A DNA stretch of 64,000 bases from Pelagibacteraceae bacterium AG-470-E16. Its GTDB lineage: Bacteria > Pseudomonadota > Alphaproteobacteria > Pelagibacterales > Pelagibacteraceae. Of the stretch, positions 19,356-30,801 are shown one piece after another. Below the pieces are notes generated by a model. It searched no databases and was not told the DNA's origin. It saw only the letters and a list, made by a program, of their open reading frames with translations. Where the stretch lies: NCBI GenBank assembly GCA_003209195.1, contig QCSF01000005.1, forward strand, positions 1-64,000, in the 5' to 3' direction. Numbering within the stretch: position 1 is the first letter of the stretch; each line of letters starts with the position of its first letter. The translations under genes and the position numbers were made by a program.

Positions 19356-19970
19356 ATGAGTGAAAATTTTGGATATATAGACATTATACTTCTCGCAATA
19401 ATGGCGGGTTTTATTTTATTAAGGTTAAGAAGTACTCTTGGCAAAGGAGCTGATAACATGCCAATGAAACCTAGATTTACCCAAACGCAGTCAAATGAGG
19501 AATATACGAATCCAATTGCAAAAAATAAAGTTGATGGAGATCTAAAAAAATTTGATGAAAAATCTTTTATTAAAGGAGCTGAAGCAGCTTATGAGATTAT
19601 TATAAATGCGTTTGCTAACGGTGATAGAAAAACTCTAAAATCTTTATTAACAAAAAAGCTGTTTAATAACTTTGAAGATGTAATAAAAGATAGGTCTTCA
19701 AAAAAAATTACGTCCCATATGACGTTTATTGGAATAAAAGAAACTAAAATTTTAAATTTAAATTCTGTTGGAAGTTTATATAAAGTAAAGACTAAAATTG
19801 TTAGTGAAATTGTAAATTGTCTTAAAAATGAAAAGGGAGAAGTCGTTGAAGGTGATCCAGAGACAATTAAGTTAGTAACAGATGTCTGGGTATTTGAAAG
19901 AGACTTAAAAAATAGTAATCCTACTTGGTATTTAACAGAGTTATCAAGTGAAGAAGAAACAAAACACTAA
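19356..19970 (+). CDS. Tim44/TimA-like domain protein (start moved from 19305)
   Basis: Single N-terminal TM segment, then GAEAAYEIIINAFANGDRKTLKSLLTKKLFNNF, typical of the Tim44-like domain. Confidence 0.88.
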   Translation: MSENFGYIDIILLAIMAGFILLRLRSTLGKGADNMPMKPRFTQTQSNEEYTNPIAKNKVDGDLKKFDEKSFIKGAEAAYEIIINAFANGDRKTLKSLLTKKLFNNFEDVIKDRSSKKITSHMTFIGIKETKILNLNSVGSLYKVKTKIVSEIVNCLKNEKGEVVEGDPETIKLVTDVWVFERDLKNSNPTWYLTELSSEEETKH

Positions 19971-20382
19971 ACCCACAAAACAAGACATTAAAGATTGGCA
20001 ATCTTTTATAAAAAACCTACCTAATATCGAAAATAAAGACTCTCTCATTGATAATGAAAAATCATTAAATTTTAAAAAAAAAATATTTGATTTAAAAAAA
20101 GATTTACATGGCTTAAATATGCAAGATGCTCTTAATTTAGTTTCTTGTACACTTGATGATGCTATTGATAAAAAATTAAGAAAGGTATTATTTATAACTG
20201 GTAAAGGCTTACATTCTAATAAAAATCAAGACCCTTATTCATCATCTGATCTTAGTTTATTAAGATATGCAGTACCACAGTACATTAATAAAAATTATTC
20301 AGAATACATAATTAAAATTGAAGAAAGTCCAAAAAATTTAGGCGGTTCGGGATCAATAATTGTTTTTTTGAAAAAATTATAA
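19948..20382 (+). CDS. Smr domain protein
   Basis: KDLHGLNMQDALNLV, LFITGKGLHS, GGSGSIIVFLKK. Confidence 0.92.
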   Translation: MKKKQNTKPTKQDIKDWQSFIKNLPNIENKDSLIDNEKSLNFKKKIFDLKKDLHGLNMQDALNLVSCTLDDAIDKKLRKVLFITGKGLHSNKNQDPYSSSDLSLLRYAVPQYINKNYSEYIIKIEESPKNLGGSGSIIVFLKKL

Positions 20383-20390
20383 AAATTACC

Positions 20391-21086
20391 ATGAGAAGAA
20401 ATTACTTTAGAGATGCTAAACGTGTTTATGATGTTTTAAAGAGGGGGGGCGTGGCAATCGTCTATATGCGAAACGCTTATGCTATTATTAGCGGAACTGA
20501 CAAAGCACTACAAAACGTTTATTCTTCAAAAAATAGGAGTATAAAAAGACCAAGTGGAATAGTTGCGAATGCTAAAATTCATGAGTCGCTTCATTCACTT
20601 AATAAAGAAAAAAAAGAAATTGTTAAAAATTTTTCAAAGAAATATAATTTACCAATATCAATAATTGCTCCTTATAAAAAACATCATCCTATTATTTCTA
20701 ATTTATCAAATTATGCGTTTAAATTAGCTACTAAAAACAATACAGTAAATTTATTATTAAATTCTGGTAAACTAAGAGAAAATATTGCATCGCTTAGTTT
20801 TAAAGATAATTTCCCTTTAATAGCCTCATCTGCAAATCTATCTCAACAAGGAACAAAATATAGAGTAATTGACATAGAGCAAAAAGTCAAAAGATGCGCC
20901 GATATTATAATTAATTATGGTCCTTGTGAATTTTTTAAAAAAGGTAAAACAATAGATCAAAATGGCTATTCTTTATCAAGTACTCAAATAAATTTTATTG
21001 ATATGAGCGTTGTAAGAAAAGGGGTATGTTTTGACGAGATTTATAAAATTTTTAAAAGAGAATTTAAAATATCATTAAAAATCTAA
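20391..21086 (+). CDS. Divergent YrdC/Sua5-like protein
   Basis: N-terminal VLKRGGVAIVYMRNAYAI and PLIASSANLSQQGTKYR resembling the SSANLSG motif. Confidence 0.72.
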   Translation: MRRNYFRDAKRVYDVLKRGGVAIVYMRNAYAIISGTDKALQNVYSSKNRSIKRPSGIVANAKIHESLHSLNKEKKEIVKNFSKKYNLPISIIAPYKKHHPIISNLSNYAFKLATKNNTVNLLLNSGKLRENIASLSFKDNFPLIASSANLSQQGTKYRVIDIEQKVKRCADIIINYGPCEFFKKGKTIDQNGYSLSSTQINFIDMSVVRKGVCFDEIYKIFKREFKISLKI

Positions 21087-21087
21087 T

Positions 21088-22449
21088 TTATAATATAAAT
21101 TTCGAAAGATCTTTATCTTTTGCAATGTCACCCAAATGTTTTTCGACATAAGCTTTATCAATTTTAATATTTTCACCACCTTTATCAGGGGCATCAAAGC
21201 TTATTTCATCAAGAATTTTTTCTAAAATAGTATGTAATCGTCTAGCACCTATATTTTCTATTGTAGAGTTTATGTGAGTAGAAATTTCTGCAATAGTGTC
21301 TATCGCATCATCCGAAAACTCAAGAGTTACGTTTTCAGTATTAAGTAATGCAGTATATTGTTTAATTAAACTATTATCAGGTTCTTTAAGTATTTTGATA
21401 AAATCATCTTTTGTCAGTGCATTTAGCTCAACTCTTATCGGTAGTCTTCCTTGCAATTCTGGTAATAAATCAGATGGTTTAGCTAATTGGAATGCTCCTG
21501 ATGCAATAAATAATATGTGATCAGTTTTTATAGTACCGTGTTTTGTATTTACAGTTGTACCTTCAATCAATGGTAATAAATCCCTTTGAACGCCTTCTCG
21601 AGAGACATCTGCACCACTTCTTCCATCCGTCCTTGCTGAAACCTTATCTATTTCATCTAAAAAAACAATTCCATTATTTTCTACTGCAAATTTTGCTTCT
21701 TTTAAAACCTGGTCATTATCCATCAATTTATCAGACTCTTCTTGGATTAGATATTCGTAAGACTCTTTTACAGTCATTTTCTTTTTTTTCTTTTTTGACA
21801 TTCCCTTCCCAAAAATATCACCTATACTAACCATTCCAACACTACCTTGCATACCTGGTATTTCAAATGACGGCATTTGTTGGTTGTCATGAACTGAAAT
21901 TTCAATCTCATTGTTATCTAAATCTCCAGCGCGTAGTCTTTTTCTATAACTTTCTTTAGTTGCACCACTTGCATTTTTTCCAACTAGTACTTCTAAGACT
22001 CTATCTTCTGCAGATAATTGAGCTTTAGCTAAAACCTCTTTCTTTTTTCTTTCTTTAATCAATGCAATAGAAATTTCAATTAAATCTCTGATTATTTGTT
22101 CCACATCCTTACCAACGTATCCGACTTCGGTAAATTTTGTTGCTTCAACTTTTATAAAAGGAGCTTCGGCTAATTTGGACAGTCTTCGTGAAATTTCGGT
22201 TTTCCCAACACCTGTTGGACCTATCATTAATATATTTTTTGGTAGTACTTCTTCTCGAATTTCATCAGGTAATTCTTGCCTTCTCCATCTGTTTCTTAAC
22301 GCAATAGCAACAGCTCTTTTTGCTTGTCTTTGACCTATTACAAATCGATCTAATTCAGATACAATTTCTCTAGGGGAAAAGGAAACAATTTTTTGTTTGT
22401 CTTCTATCACAGTTTCTCTGTTGTAATATTGTGGTTTGTAAATACGCAA
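21088..22449 (-). CDS. hslU: ATP-dependent protease ATPase subunit HslU
   Basis: [47 protein letters not shown]. Confidence 0.98.
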   Translation of the reverse strand: MRIYKPQYYNRETVIEDKQKIVSFSPREIVSELDRFVIGQRQAKRAVAIALRNRWRRQELPDEIREEVLPKNILMIGPTGVGKTEISRRLSKLAEAPFIKVEATKFTEVGYVGKDVEQIIRDLIEISIALIKERKKKEVLAKAQLSAEDRVLEVLVGKNASGATKESYRKRLRAGDLDNNEIEISVHDNQQMPSFEIPGMQGSVGMVSIGDIFGKGMSKKKKKKMTVKESYEYLIQEESDKLMDNDQVLKEAKFAVENNGIVFLDEIDKVSARTDGRSGADVSREGVQRDLLPLIEGTTVNTKHGTIKTDHILFIASGAFQLAKPSDLLPELQGRLPIRVELNALTKDDFIKILKEPDNSLIKQYTALLNTENVTLEFSDDAIDTIAEISTHINSTIENIGARRLHTILEKILDEISFDAPDKGGENIKIDKAYVEKHLGDIAKDKDLSKFIL

Positions 22450-22958
22450 ATATCTGCAGCAATTTTGATTGATTGTGTTGCGATTTCCTCAGCTGACTTA
22501 TTTGTGTTATCAATCATAGCTCTTGCAGCGGCGAGTGCAAAATTTCCACCAGACCCTATAGCGATTACCCCGTGTTCCGGTTCAAGCACATCTCCACTAC
22601 CGCTGATTATGAAGCTATTATTTTTATCGGCAACTGCCATTAGAGCTTCAAGGCGTCTTAGAAATTTATCTGTTCTCCAATCTTTTGCTAACTCAACAGC
22701 AGCTCTTGTAAGTTGGCCACCATGTTTTTCTAATTTTGTTTCTAATCTTTCAAATAATGTAAACGCGTCAGCAGTTGAACCCGCGAAACCAGCTATAACA
22801 TTCCTTTTTTGGATTTTTCTAACTTTTTTTGCTGTACTTTTCATTACAGTATTACCAATGCTAACCTGTCCGTCACCAGCAACAACTACATCATCGCCTT
22901 TTCTAATCAGAACTATTGTTGTACCGTGCCAATTCATTGAGTCATTATTTTGCTTCAT
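22407..22958 (-). CDS. hslV: ATP-dependent protease subunit HslV
   Basis: [31 protein letters not shown] with catalytic Thr; [17 protein letters not shown]. Confidence 0.98.
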   Translation of the reverse strand: MKQNNDSMNWHGTTIVLIRKGDDVVVAGDGQVSIGNTVMKSTAKKVRKIQKRNVIAGFAGSTADAFTLFERLETKLEKHGGQLTRAAVELAKDWRTDKFLRRLEALMAVADKNNSFIISGSGDVLEPEHGVIAIGSGGNFALAAARAMIDNTNKSAEEIATQSIKIAADICVFTNHNITTEKL

Positions 22959-22965
22959 TTTTGTT

Positions 22966-22995
22966 ATATGTGGTTATTATTCTTTCATCTTCAAG
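22966..22995 (-). promoter_or_regulatory. Putative sigma32-type promoter for hslVU
   Basis: Minus strand CTTGAA-N16-CCACATAT, ending 7 nt before the hslV ATG. Confidence 0.55.
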
Positions 22996-23037
22996 GTGTT
23001 AATTTAATTCTTAATGAGGTAAATAATTTAATAAATT

Positions 23038-23625
23038 ATGCGAAAAGGTTCAATTAGACGAAAAACCAAAGAAACATCAATTTCTGTTGATTTAAACTTA
23101 GATGGCACTGGCACTTCTAATATCAGGACAGGTATAGGTTTTCTAGATCATATGATGGAACAGATATCTAAACATTCCCTTATTGACATTGACCTTGAGG
23201 CAAAAGGTGATTTACACGTTGATTTACATCATACTACAGAAGATAGCGGGATAGCATTCGGTGAAGCTTTAAAACAAGCTTTAGGTGAAAAAAAAGGTAT
23301 TAAGAGGTATGCAAGTTTTACTATTCCAATGGATGAGACTTTAAGTCGTGTTTCTGTTGACATATCTAATCGTCCTTACTTAGTATGGAAAGTAGATATT
23401 GCAGTTGGTAAACTTGGTGAAATGGACACAGAATTGTTCAAAGAATGGTATCATGCATTCGCACAAAGCTCAGGTATTACATTACACGTAGAAAAAATTT
23501 ATGGTGATAACTCTCATCATATCATAGAATCTTGTTACAAAGGACTAGCAAGAGCATTGAAAGATGCTGTTTCGATAGACACAAGAATAGAAAATATTAT
23601 ACCATCAACAAAAGGTACTATTTGA
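23038..23625 (+). CDS. hisB: Imidazoleglycerol-phosphate dehydratase
   Basis: [51 protein letters not shown]. Confidence 0.98.
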   Translation: MRKGSIRRKTKETSISVDLNLDGTGTSNIRTGIGFLDHMMEQISKHSLIDIDLEAKGDLHVDLHHTTEDSGIAFGEALKQALGEKKGIKRYASFTIPMDETLSRVSVDISNRPYLVWKVDIAVGKLGEMDTELFKEWYHAFAQSSGITLHVEKIYGDNSHHIIESCYKGLARALKDAVSIDTRIENIIPSTKGTI

Positions 23626-23631
23626 GCACTG

Positions 23632-24267
23632 ATGAAAATTGCTATTATTGATTATGGATCTGGTAATTTAAAGTCAGTAACAAAAGCTATTGAATATGCA
23701 TCTAAAAACGTATTACAGAAATCAGATGTAAAAATTTTAAATTCAGCAAAAGAAATTGACACTTTTGACAAAGTAGTGCTCCCCGGTCAAGGATCTTATA
23801 AACAATGCTATAAATCATTAATTTCAGTCGATGGAATTTTGGATGAGTTAATTAATTTTGTTATCGAAAAAGAGAAGCCAATATTAGGAATATGTGTTGG
23901 CATGCAGCTTTTCTCAACATTTGGTGATGAAGATGGCGGCAGCAAGGGATTTAATTGGATAGAAGGTAATGTAAGAAAAATTAATATAAAAAACAATGAT
24001 TTTAAATTACCACATATGGGCTGGAACAATATAAATATTTGCAAAAAATCGAAATTACTTTTTGGAGTTGAAAATAACAGCCATTTTTACTTTGTTCATA
24101 GTTTTGCTTTTGATGTTTCAAACAAACAGTTTATTTCAGCAACAACAAATTATTCGATAGAGTTTGTCGCGTCAGTAGAAAAGAATAACATTTATGGAAC
24201 TCAGTTTCATCCAGAAAAAAGCCAAATCAATGGTATAAAAATATTAGAAAATTTTGTTAAAATATAA
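23632..24267 (+). CDS. hisH: Imidazole glycerol phosphate synthase subunit HisH
   Basis: IDYGSGNLKSV, PGQGSY, LGICVGMQLF, GTQFHPEKS. Confidence 0.97.
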   Translation: MKIAIIDYGSGNLKSVTKAIEYASKNVLQKSDVKILNSAKEIDTFDKVVLPGQGSYKQCYKSLISVDGILDELINFVIEKEKPILGICVGMQLFSTFGDEDGGSKGFNWIEGNVRKINIKNNDFKLPHMGWNNINICKKSKLLFGVENNSHFYFVHSFAFDVSNKQFISATTNYSIEFVASVEKNNIYGTQFHPEKSQINGIKILENFVKI

Positions 24268-24983
24268 TGATTATTTACCCCGCCATAGATCTTAAAGATG
24301 AAAAATGTGTAAGGTTAGTAAAAGGTGATTTCAATAAGCAAACTACTTATTCAAGATCCCCGGCTGAGCAAGCAAAAGCTTTTGAGGATAAAGGTTTTAA
24401 AAATTTACATATAGTTGATTTAGACCGCACGATCGATAGTAACAAATCCAATCTAAATATAGTAAAAAAAATTCTTCAAATTACTAATCTAAAAATCCAG
24501 TTGGGCGGAGGTTTAAGAACTAAAGATATGATTAAAGAAGTTATTGATTTAGGTATTGAAAATGCTGTTATAGGTACAGCCGCTGTTGAAAATCCTGAAT
24601 TATTGATTGAATTATCCCAGAAATATCTAAATAAAATTTCAGTTGGACTAGATGTAAGAGATAAAATGATTGCCTTAAAAGGCTGGAAAGATCAAACTTC
24701 TATCTCTTGTTATGGTTTTGTAAATACTATCAAAAACTTACCGTTAAAAAGTATAGTTTTTACAGATATTAACAAAGATGGAATGAAACAAGGTGTAAAT
24801 ATTAATGATACATTGAAGATGGCCGAAATATCTGAAATTCCTGTAATTGCTTCTGGTGGTGTATCTAGTATTGAAGATATAAAATTAATTAAATCTAAAA
24901 AAAAAATTAACGGTGTAATAGTTGGTAAAGCTATTTATGATGGTCTAATTAATCTAAATGAATTAATTAAATTTGATGCTTAA
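24267..24983 (+). CDS. hisA: ProFAR isomerase HisA
   Basis: [49 protein letters not shown]. Confidence 0.97.
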   Translation: MIIYPAIDLKDEKCVRLVKGDFNKQTTYSRSPAEQAKAFEDKGFKNLHIVDLDRTIDSNKSNLNIVKKILQITNLKIQLGGGLRTKDMIKEVIDLGIENAVIGTAAVENPELLIELSQKYLNKISVGLDVRDKMIALKGWKDQTSISCYGFVNTIKNLPLKSIVFTDINKDGMKQGVNINDTLKMAEISEIPVIASGGVSSIEDIKLIKSKKKINGVIVGKAIYDGLINLNELIKFDA

Positions 24984-25734
24984 AAAAAGAATAATACCAT
25001 GTTTGGATGTTAAAGACGGTAGAGTCGTAAAAGGTATAAATTTTATTGATTTAATTGATGCTGGAGATCCTGTTGAACAGGCATTGATTTACAATAATAG
25101 CGGTGCCGATGAAATTTGTTTTTTAGATATTACTGCATCGAGTGAAAAACGCGATATTCTTTTAGATACTGTAAAGAAAACTGCTGAATGTTGTTTTGTC
25201 CCCTTAACTGTTGGTGGAGGTGTAAGATCAATCCAAGATATAAGAAAACTTTTATTAGCTGGAGCAGATAAAGTTTCTATAAATACTGCGGCAATAAAAA
25301 ATCTAGATTTAATAAGTGAGAGCTCCTCTATATTTGGTTCTCAATGTATTGTTGTAGCTATTGATGCTAAAAAAATTAGTGATAACTCTTGGAAAATTTT
25401 TACACATGGAGGAAGAAATCCAACAGATTTTGATGCAGTTGAATTTTCACAATTAGCTGAGCAAAATGGCGCAGGAGAAATTTTACTTACCTCAATGGAT
25501 AGAGATGGAACTAAAAAAGGGTATGACATTGAATTAACAAAAAAAATGTCAAGTTGTTTAAACATACCAGTAATTGCATCAGGGGGCGTTGGAAACCTAA
25601 AACATTTAAAGGATGGTATTGTCAAGGGCGGTGCGAGCGCCGTTTTGGCTGCATCAATCTTTCATTTTGGAGAATACTCCATAAAACAAGCAAAAGAATA
25701 TTTAAAAAATGAGAATGTTCCTGTAAGATTATAA
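24973..25734 (+). CDS. hisF: Imidazole glycerol phosphate synthase subunit HisF
   Basis: [44 protein letters not shown]. Confidence 0.98.
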   Translation: MMLKKRIIPCLDVKDGRVVKGINFIDLIDAGDPVEQALIYNNSGADEICFLDITASSEKRDILLDTVKKTAECCFVPLTVGGGVRSIQDIRKLLLAGADKVSINTAAIKNLDLISESSSIFGSQCIVVAIDAKKISDNSWKIFTHGGRNPTDFDAVEFSQLAEQNGAGEILLTSMDRDGTKKGYDIELTKKMSSCLNIPVIASGGVGNLKHLKDGIVKGGASAVLAASIFHFGEYSIKQAKEYLKNENVPVRL

Positions 25735-25735
25735 C

Positions 25736-26050
25736 ATGTTTGAAGTTCTTGAGGAGTTAATAAATATCATACGTGAGAGAAAAAACTCTACTGAACAATA
25801 CTCTTACACAAAAAGACTTTTAAGTAATAATACTCTTTGTAGGGAAAAGGTTATGGAAGAAGTCAAAGAGCTTGTTGATGCATTAAATAAAAAAAAAAAT
25901 CAAGTTCATGAGGCTGCTGACGTTATATATCATATGTTAGTCTTATTAGAGGCGAATAATATTAAAGTTGAAGAAGTAATGAGTGAACTAAAAAAAAGGC
26001 AAGGTACATCAGGTTTAGTAGAAAAAACAAGAAGACATGACTTACGATAA
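25736..26050 (+). CDS. hisE: Phosphoribosyl-ATP diphosphatase
   Basis: Length, his cluster position, EAADVIYHMLVLLE motif. Confidence 0.92.
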   Translation: MFEVLEELINIIRERKNSTEQYSYTKRLLSNNTLCREKVMEEVKELVDALNKKKNQVHEAADVIYHMLVLLEANNIKVEEVMSELKKRQGTSGLVEKTRRHDLR

Positions 26051-26414
26051 AAATAATATTTTTGCAAAAATATTAAGAGGAGAAGTTCCTTGTGATAAAA
26101 TTTATGAAAATAAATATTCATTGGCTTTTAAAGATATAAATCCTCAAGCTAATGTTCATATATTGATAATACCTAAAGGACAATATATTGATGTCGATGA
26201 TTTTTTAAAGAATGCATCTCAAGATGAAATTGTATCTTTGATGCAAGCAGTAACTGAGGTATGTAAAATTACTAAAGTTGCTTCTAGTGAGGGTGGGAAC
26301 GGATTTAGATTAATAGCAAACACTGGCGTTGATGGGTCACAAGAAGTTCCTCATTTTCATTTTCATGTAATGGGCGGAGAACCAATGGGTTTAAGAGGCC
26401 TTAGACGCTCGTAA
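26037..26414 (+). CDS. HIT family protein
   Basis: IFAKILRGEVPCDKIYEN and HFHFHVMGG histidine triad. Confidence 0.96.
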   Translation: MTYDKNNIFAKILRGEVPCDKIYENKYSLAFKDINPQANVHILIIPKGQYIDVDDFLKNASQDEIVSLMQAVTEVCKITKVASSEGGNGFRLIANTGVDGSQEVPHFHFHVMGGEPMGLRGLRRS

Positions 26415-26459
26415 CATGAAAAATACTTATAAAAAATATGAAAAGTTTTTTTTTATTTA

Positions 26460-26957
26460 ATGAATGTTCAAAGATATTTTTTAGATATTAATTCAAAAAC
26501 AGATTTAATACCATCGGAATGTGGTATTGCAGGTTTAATTATAGAGGAAAATGATAAGTCTGATCCTCAATATTGTAAATTTTTATATCAAAAGATTGGT
26601 GCGGATTTTCATTGGAAAGACCGTCTTACATGGTCTTTAGAACAATGGGGAAATTATTTAAATAAAAGTAATTTAAAATTCTTTACAGCCCGCATCGGCA
26701 GCGATGTTGCAGGTTTTTATGAATATTTAAATCATCACGATAAGAAAGAGGTCGAATTGACTTACATGGGAATTTTTAAAAAATATTTCGGAAAAAAGTT
26801 AGGTGGTTATTTACTTACTCACGCTTTAAGATCTGGATGGGTTCATAATCCTAAAAGAATTTGGGTTCATACTTGCACTTTAGATCATCCTAATGCTTTA
26901 CGAAATTACATAGCGAGAGGTATGAATATTTTTAAAAAAGAAAGTGTTAAAGTTTAA
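26460..26957 (+). CDS. GNAT family N-acetyltransferase
   Basis: ELTYMGIFKKYFGKKLGGYLLTHAL...IWVHTCTLDHPNALRNYIARGM. Confidence 0.87.
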   Translation: MNVQRYFLDINSKTDLIPSECGIAGLIIEENDKSDPQYCKFLYQKIGADFHWKDRLTWSLEQWGNYLNKSNLKFFTARIGSDVAGFYEYLNHHDKKEVELTYMGIFKKYFGKKLGGYLLTHALRSGWVHNPKRIWVHTCTLDHPNALRNYIARGMNIFKKESVKV

Positions 26958-27523
26958 AATTTATAGTTTGGTAATGCAAAATTTTCATCAAATTTAATGT
27001 TAGTTTTTGAGTCCAAAATATTAAATATGACTATTTCCTGATTGTAGCTTATTGTTTCCCAACCTTTTAATTTCTTATCAGTTTTATTAAAAAAAATTTT
27101 TATAAAATTACCATTGGTTGAATTTAGTTCATATGAATATTGATTTTCTGTTTCATAAATTTTTGATTTATCCGTTAACTTTATATTTTCTAGAAGTTTA
27201 CTTTTATCAAGTATAATATTAAATACTGATTTTTTTGTTGAATAGCGATATGATCTCTTAAATTTGTGTTTAATAATATACAAACTGTTTTTTTTTATTA
27301 AAATCTCTTTATTTTCATTTCCATCATATTTACATTTTAATTTTCCAGGAAATACAATAAGACATTTTCCAGTTTCAATTTGTTTACTAGTTATTTGTTC
27401 AAAATTAAAATAAATATTATCTGTATTGCTCAACTTCTCCACAATTTTATTAGTTATATTTGCAAATAGAGTATTCGAATAAAATAAAAATATTACTGAC
27501 AAAAGTGTTGTAAATTTTATCAT
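26954..27523 (-). CDS. lolA: Outer-membrane lipoprotein carrier LolA
   Basis: Signal peptide; NIYFNFEQITSKQ, GKCLIVFPGKLKCKYDGN; ftsK neighbour. Confidence 0.82.
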   Translation of the reverse strand: MIKFTTLLSVIFLFYSNTLFANITNKIVEKLSNTDNIYFNFEQITSKQIETGKCLIVFPGKLKCKYDGNENKEILIKKNSLYIIKHKFKRSYRYSTKKSVFNIILDKSKLLENIKLTDKSKIYETENQYSYELNSTNGNFIKIFFNKTDKKLKGWETISYNQEIVIFNILDSKTNIKFDENFALPNYKF

Positions 27524-29649
27524 GAATAAATTTCTCTTTTACCCGTATGACTTGCTGGACTAATTATTTTGGCTTCTTCCATTTGATCAATAATCCTTGC
27601 GGCCCTATTATATCCAATTTGTAATTTTCTTTGTAAAAAACTTGTTGATGCTTTTCCCTCTGCTTTAATTAATGAAACTGCTTGGTTAAAAAGCTCGTCT
27701 TTACCTGATGTGTTTGCAATATCATCAAATTCATTATTATTTTCTTCAATGTTCGTTATATCGTCTACATAGTCTGGGACTCCTTGAGATCTTAAAAAAG
27801 CACTAACCTTTTCTATCTCAGCGTCTGAAATAAATGGACCATGTATTCTAATCATTCTACTAGCAGATGACATAAACAGCATATCACCCTTGCCTAAAAG
27901 TTGCTCAGCTCCTTGTTCACCCAATATAGTTCTACTGTCTATTTTTGAAGTGACCTGAAAAGATATTCTTGTAGGAAAATTCGCTTTAATAGTACCTGTA
28001 ATTACATCTACACTTGGTCTTTGTGTCGCCATTATTATATGGATTCCTGCTGCTCTAGCCATTTGTGCTAAACGCTGAATATAGTTTTCAACTTGTTTAC
28101 TTGATACCATCATCAAGTCAGCCATCTCATCAACAACAACAATAATATACGGCATGACTTGTTTATTTTCTCTTTTTACTTTTTCGTTAAAACTTGAAAT
28201 ATTTCTAACTCCTTCTTCCGTCATTTTACGGTATCTTTTCTCCATTTCTTTTACAGTCCATTTTAGCGCTGATGTTGCTTTTTTTGGTTCTGTAATTACA
28301 GGTGATAATAAATGAGGTATACCTTGATATACAGATAGTTCTAACATTTTAGGATCAATTAAAATTAACTTACATGTTTCGGGTGTGTGTTTGTAAAGAA
28401 CAGATAGTATTAACGTATTTATACATACTGATTTTCCAGACCCAGTTGTTCCAGCGATTAATAGGTGTGGCATACTAACAAGATCTCCAATAATCGGATA
28501 CCCTGCAATAGTTTTCCCTAAGGTAATTGGGATGTTTATTTTTGGGTTATCAAACTCTTTGCTCTCAATTATTTGTCTATAATTAACTGGATCTATTTCT
28601 TTGTTAGGTATCTCAATTCCAATAGTATTTTTTCCAGGGACAGGTGCAATTCTCGTTGAAATAGAGCTTGTACTTCTCGCTATATCTTCTGTTAAATTTA
28701 CAATTTTTGATGTTTTAATCCCTGCAGCTGGTTCAAACTCGTAAAGTGTAACAACTGGGCCTGGGCTAACATTTTTAATTTTACCCATTATACCAAAATC
28801 AAGCAAAGTATTTTCTAAAAATTTAGACAGTTCTTTATGTTCAGTTGTTAAAACTTCTGAATTTTTAATAGTACTTGAATTATTTAAAAAATTCGATGGT
28901 GGTAACTTAAATTTACCAGATTTTAAATTTAAATTTTTCATTCTTAGTGGCAGGCTGGTTTGTGTATCCATAGGTTTGGGCCTAAAACTTTTATTTATTG
29001 AGGGCACTAACTCTGGAGAAAAATATTCTGGCGTAGATTGATCGATTGTTCCCGCCTTTTTAAAAATAATTTTAAGCAATTTAAACGGAAACAATAAAAA
29101 TATAAACATTTTTTTAAAAATGATAGACCATTGTGTGGGGTTTAAACCCAGGCTAAGTATAAATAAAAATATACCAATGCTAACAGATGAGTACGCAAAA
29201 ATTCTATTGTACATGTGCAATTCTATTGGAATTAAACTTGTTAGGTAGTTTCCAAGAAATCCTCCATTGCCATTATCTGGAAGCCAAAAGTTTTGATCAT
29301 ATAAAATTTTTAAACTGAAAGTAAAGAGGGACAAGTAAACGACTATTAATAAAAGCTTTAATGTCATGTTCGAAATTGATTTTTTTATAATTATTAACCA
29401 GCTCCAAATAAAAAGATTTAAAAAAATTAAAATACAAGAAACACCAAAAGCTTGTAGTAAAAAGTCAGATATATAAAAACTATAGTTCAGTAAAAAAAAA
29501 TCTTCTGTTTTACCTGGAGTTATCAGGGTTGTATTTTCAGGCGAGTAAGTAATTACTGAGTAAAGATAAAACATAGAAACTGTAAGGACTAATAATCCAA
29601 TCATCTCTATCAGCCTGTTTTTCAAAAAATTTATCAATTTTACAAACAT
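27520..29649 (-). CDS. ftsK: DNA translocase FtsK
   Basis: N-terminal TM region, PHLLIAGTTGSGKSV, VVVDEMADLMM, C-terminal gamma domain. Confidence 0.97.
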   Translation of the reverse strand: MFVKLINFLKNRLIEMIGLLVLTVSMFYLYSVITYSPENTTLITPGKTEDFFLLNYSFYISDFLLQAFGVSCILIFLNLFIWSWLIIIKKSISNMTLKLLLIVVYLSLFTFSLKILYDQNFWLPDNGNGGFLGNYLTSLIPIELHMYNRIFAYSSVSIGIFLFILSLGLNPTQWSIIFKKMFIFLLFPFKLLKIIFKKAGTIDQSTPEYFSPELVPSINKSFRPKPMDTQTSLPLRMKNLNLKSGKFKLPPSNFLNNSSTIKNSEVLTTEHKELSKFLENTLLDFGIMGKIKNVSPGPVVTLYEFEPAAGIKTSKIVNLTEDIARSTSSISTRIAPVPGKNTIGIEIPNKEIDPVNYRQIIESKEFDNPKINIPITLGKTIAGYPIIGDLVSMPHLLIAGTTGSGKSVCINTLILSVLYKHTPETCKLILIDPKMLELSVYQGIPHLLSPVITEPKKATSALKWTVKEMEKRYRKMTEEGVRNISSFNEKVKRENKQVMPYIIVVVDEMADLMMVSSKQVENYIQRLAQMARAAGIHIIMATQRPSVDVITGTIKANFPTRISFQVTSKIDSRTILGEQGAEQLLGKGDMLFMSSASRMIRIHGPFISDAEIEKVSAFLRSQGVPDYVDDITNIEENNNEFDDIANTSGKDELFNQAVSLIKAEGKASTSFLQRKLQIGYNRAARIIDQMEEAKIISPASHTGKREIYS

Positions 29650-29700
29650 ATTAAATTTAAACGAATCAATGTCTGTTACTTTTTAACATTTTTTATATGA

Positions 29701-30801
29701 TTGATAAAAATGGATAAAAAAATTATTCAAAAAATAGGTATAATCGGTGATGGTTTAACGGGAAATCTTGTTGCTATTGCCTTATTTAAGCTCGGTTACC
29801 CATTAGAGATAGTAGGTAAAAAGCCCGAAAATTTGAAAAATTCTCCCGCTTCGATTTCCATATCAAATGACAGCTATAATTTTTTGTGTAAATTAGAGAT
29901 TAAAAATTTAGCAAAAATTTGCAATCCTATTAATTCAATAAAACTTTATGAAAATAACAATAATTCTAAAGATCCTGATAGTATTTTTTTTAATAAAACA
30001 AAAAAAGTACCTCTTAGCTATATAGTCTTAAAGGATAACCTTAACAGTCAACTAAAGTACGAAATTGAAAAATTGAAAATTACTAAAGTTTATAAAAATA
30101 AAAATTATGCTTTAGTAATTAATACAGTTGAAAATGATATTAAAGCAAAGAACATTCAATGGAATTATCAAGAAGATGCCTTCACCTTTATTATAAAACA
30201 TGAAAAAATTTTAAATAATTGTTCTCGTCAATTCTTTTTTGAAGATGGTCCATTGGCCTTTTTACCGTTATCTTCCACTAAGACATCTTTAGTTTGGTCT
30301 TTAAGCAAAAGTTCTATAGCAAGAAAAAAAATGACTTCAAATATATTGTTAGAAAGATTTTTGAATAATTCTTTTAAAGTTTATAAAAATATAAGAATAA
30401 ATTCTAAAATAGAAAACTTCCCTTTAAAATTCAATTTTTTAACCAGTATTATTAAACCTAGAAAAATTATTATTGGTGATATTAGTCACCGTATACATCC
30501 AATTGCAGGACAGGGTTGGAATATGACGGTCAGGGATATTAAATATTTATATGAGATCTATAAATCAAAAAAAAAATATGGTTATGATTATGGAGAATTA
30601 TCTTTATTAGAACAATATGAAGCAAAGGTTAAACTTAATAATTTAATTTTTGCATCATCAATAGATCTTGTAAGGAGATTGTTCAAATTTAAGAATAAAC
30701 AAATTTCAAATTTAAGAAAGAATGGTTTTAGACAATTAGATAAATTTCCTGAAATTAAAAATGAAATTATAAAATTTGCTGATAGAGGTTTATCTTTCTA
30801 A
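29701..30801 (+). CDS. UbiH-like FAD-dependent monooxygenase
   Basis: IGIIGDGLTGNLVAIAL and IIIGDISHRIHPIAGQGWNMTVRDI. Confidence 0.82.
   Translation: MIKMDKKIIQKIGIIGDGLTGNLVAIALFKLGYPLEIVGKKPENLKNSPASISISNDSYNFLCKLEIKNLAKICNPINSIKLYENNNNSKDPDSIFFNKTKKVPLSYIVLKDNLNSQLKYEIEKLKITKVYKNKNYALVINTVENDIKAKNIQWNYQEDAFTFIIKHEKILNNCSRQFFFEDGPLAFLPLSSTKTSLVWSLSKSSIARKKMTSNILLERFLNNSFKVYKNIRINSKIENFPLKFNFLTSIIKPRKIIIGDISHRIHPIAGQGWNMTVRDIKYLYEIYKSKKKYGYDYGELSLLEQYEAKVKLNNLIFASSIDLVRRLFKFKNKQISNLRKNGFRQLDKFPEIKNEIIKFADRGLSF

Noticed and set aside
21296-21830. + strand ORFs of 74 and 95 aa opposite hslU
   Set aside because: Shadow ORFs over a conserved coding sequence.
22393-23007. 204-aa + strand ORF opposite hslV
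   Set aside because: Antisense to the well-supported hslV gene; composition mirrors the coding strand and no family motif is visible.
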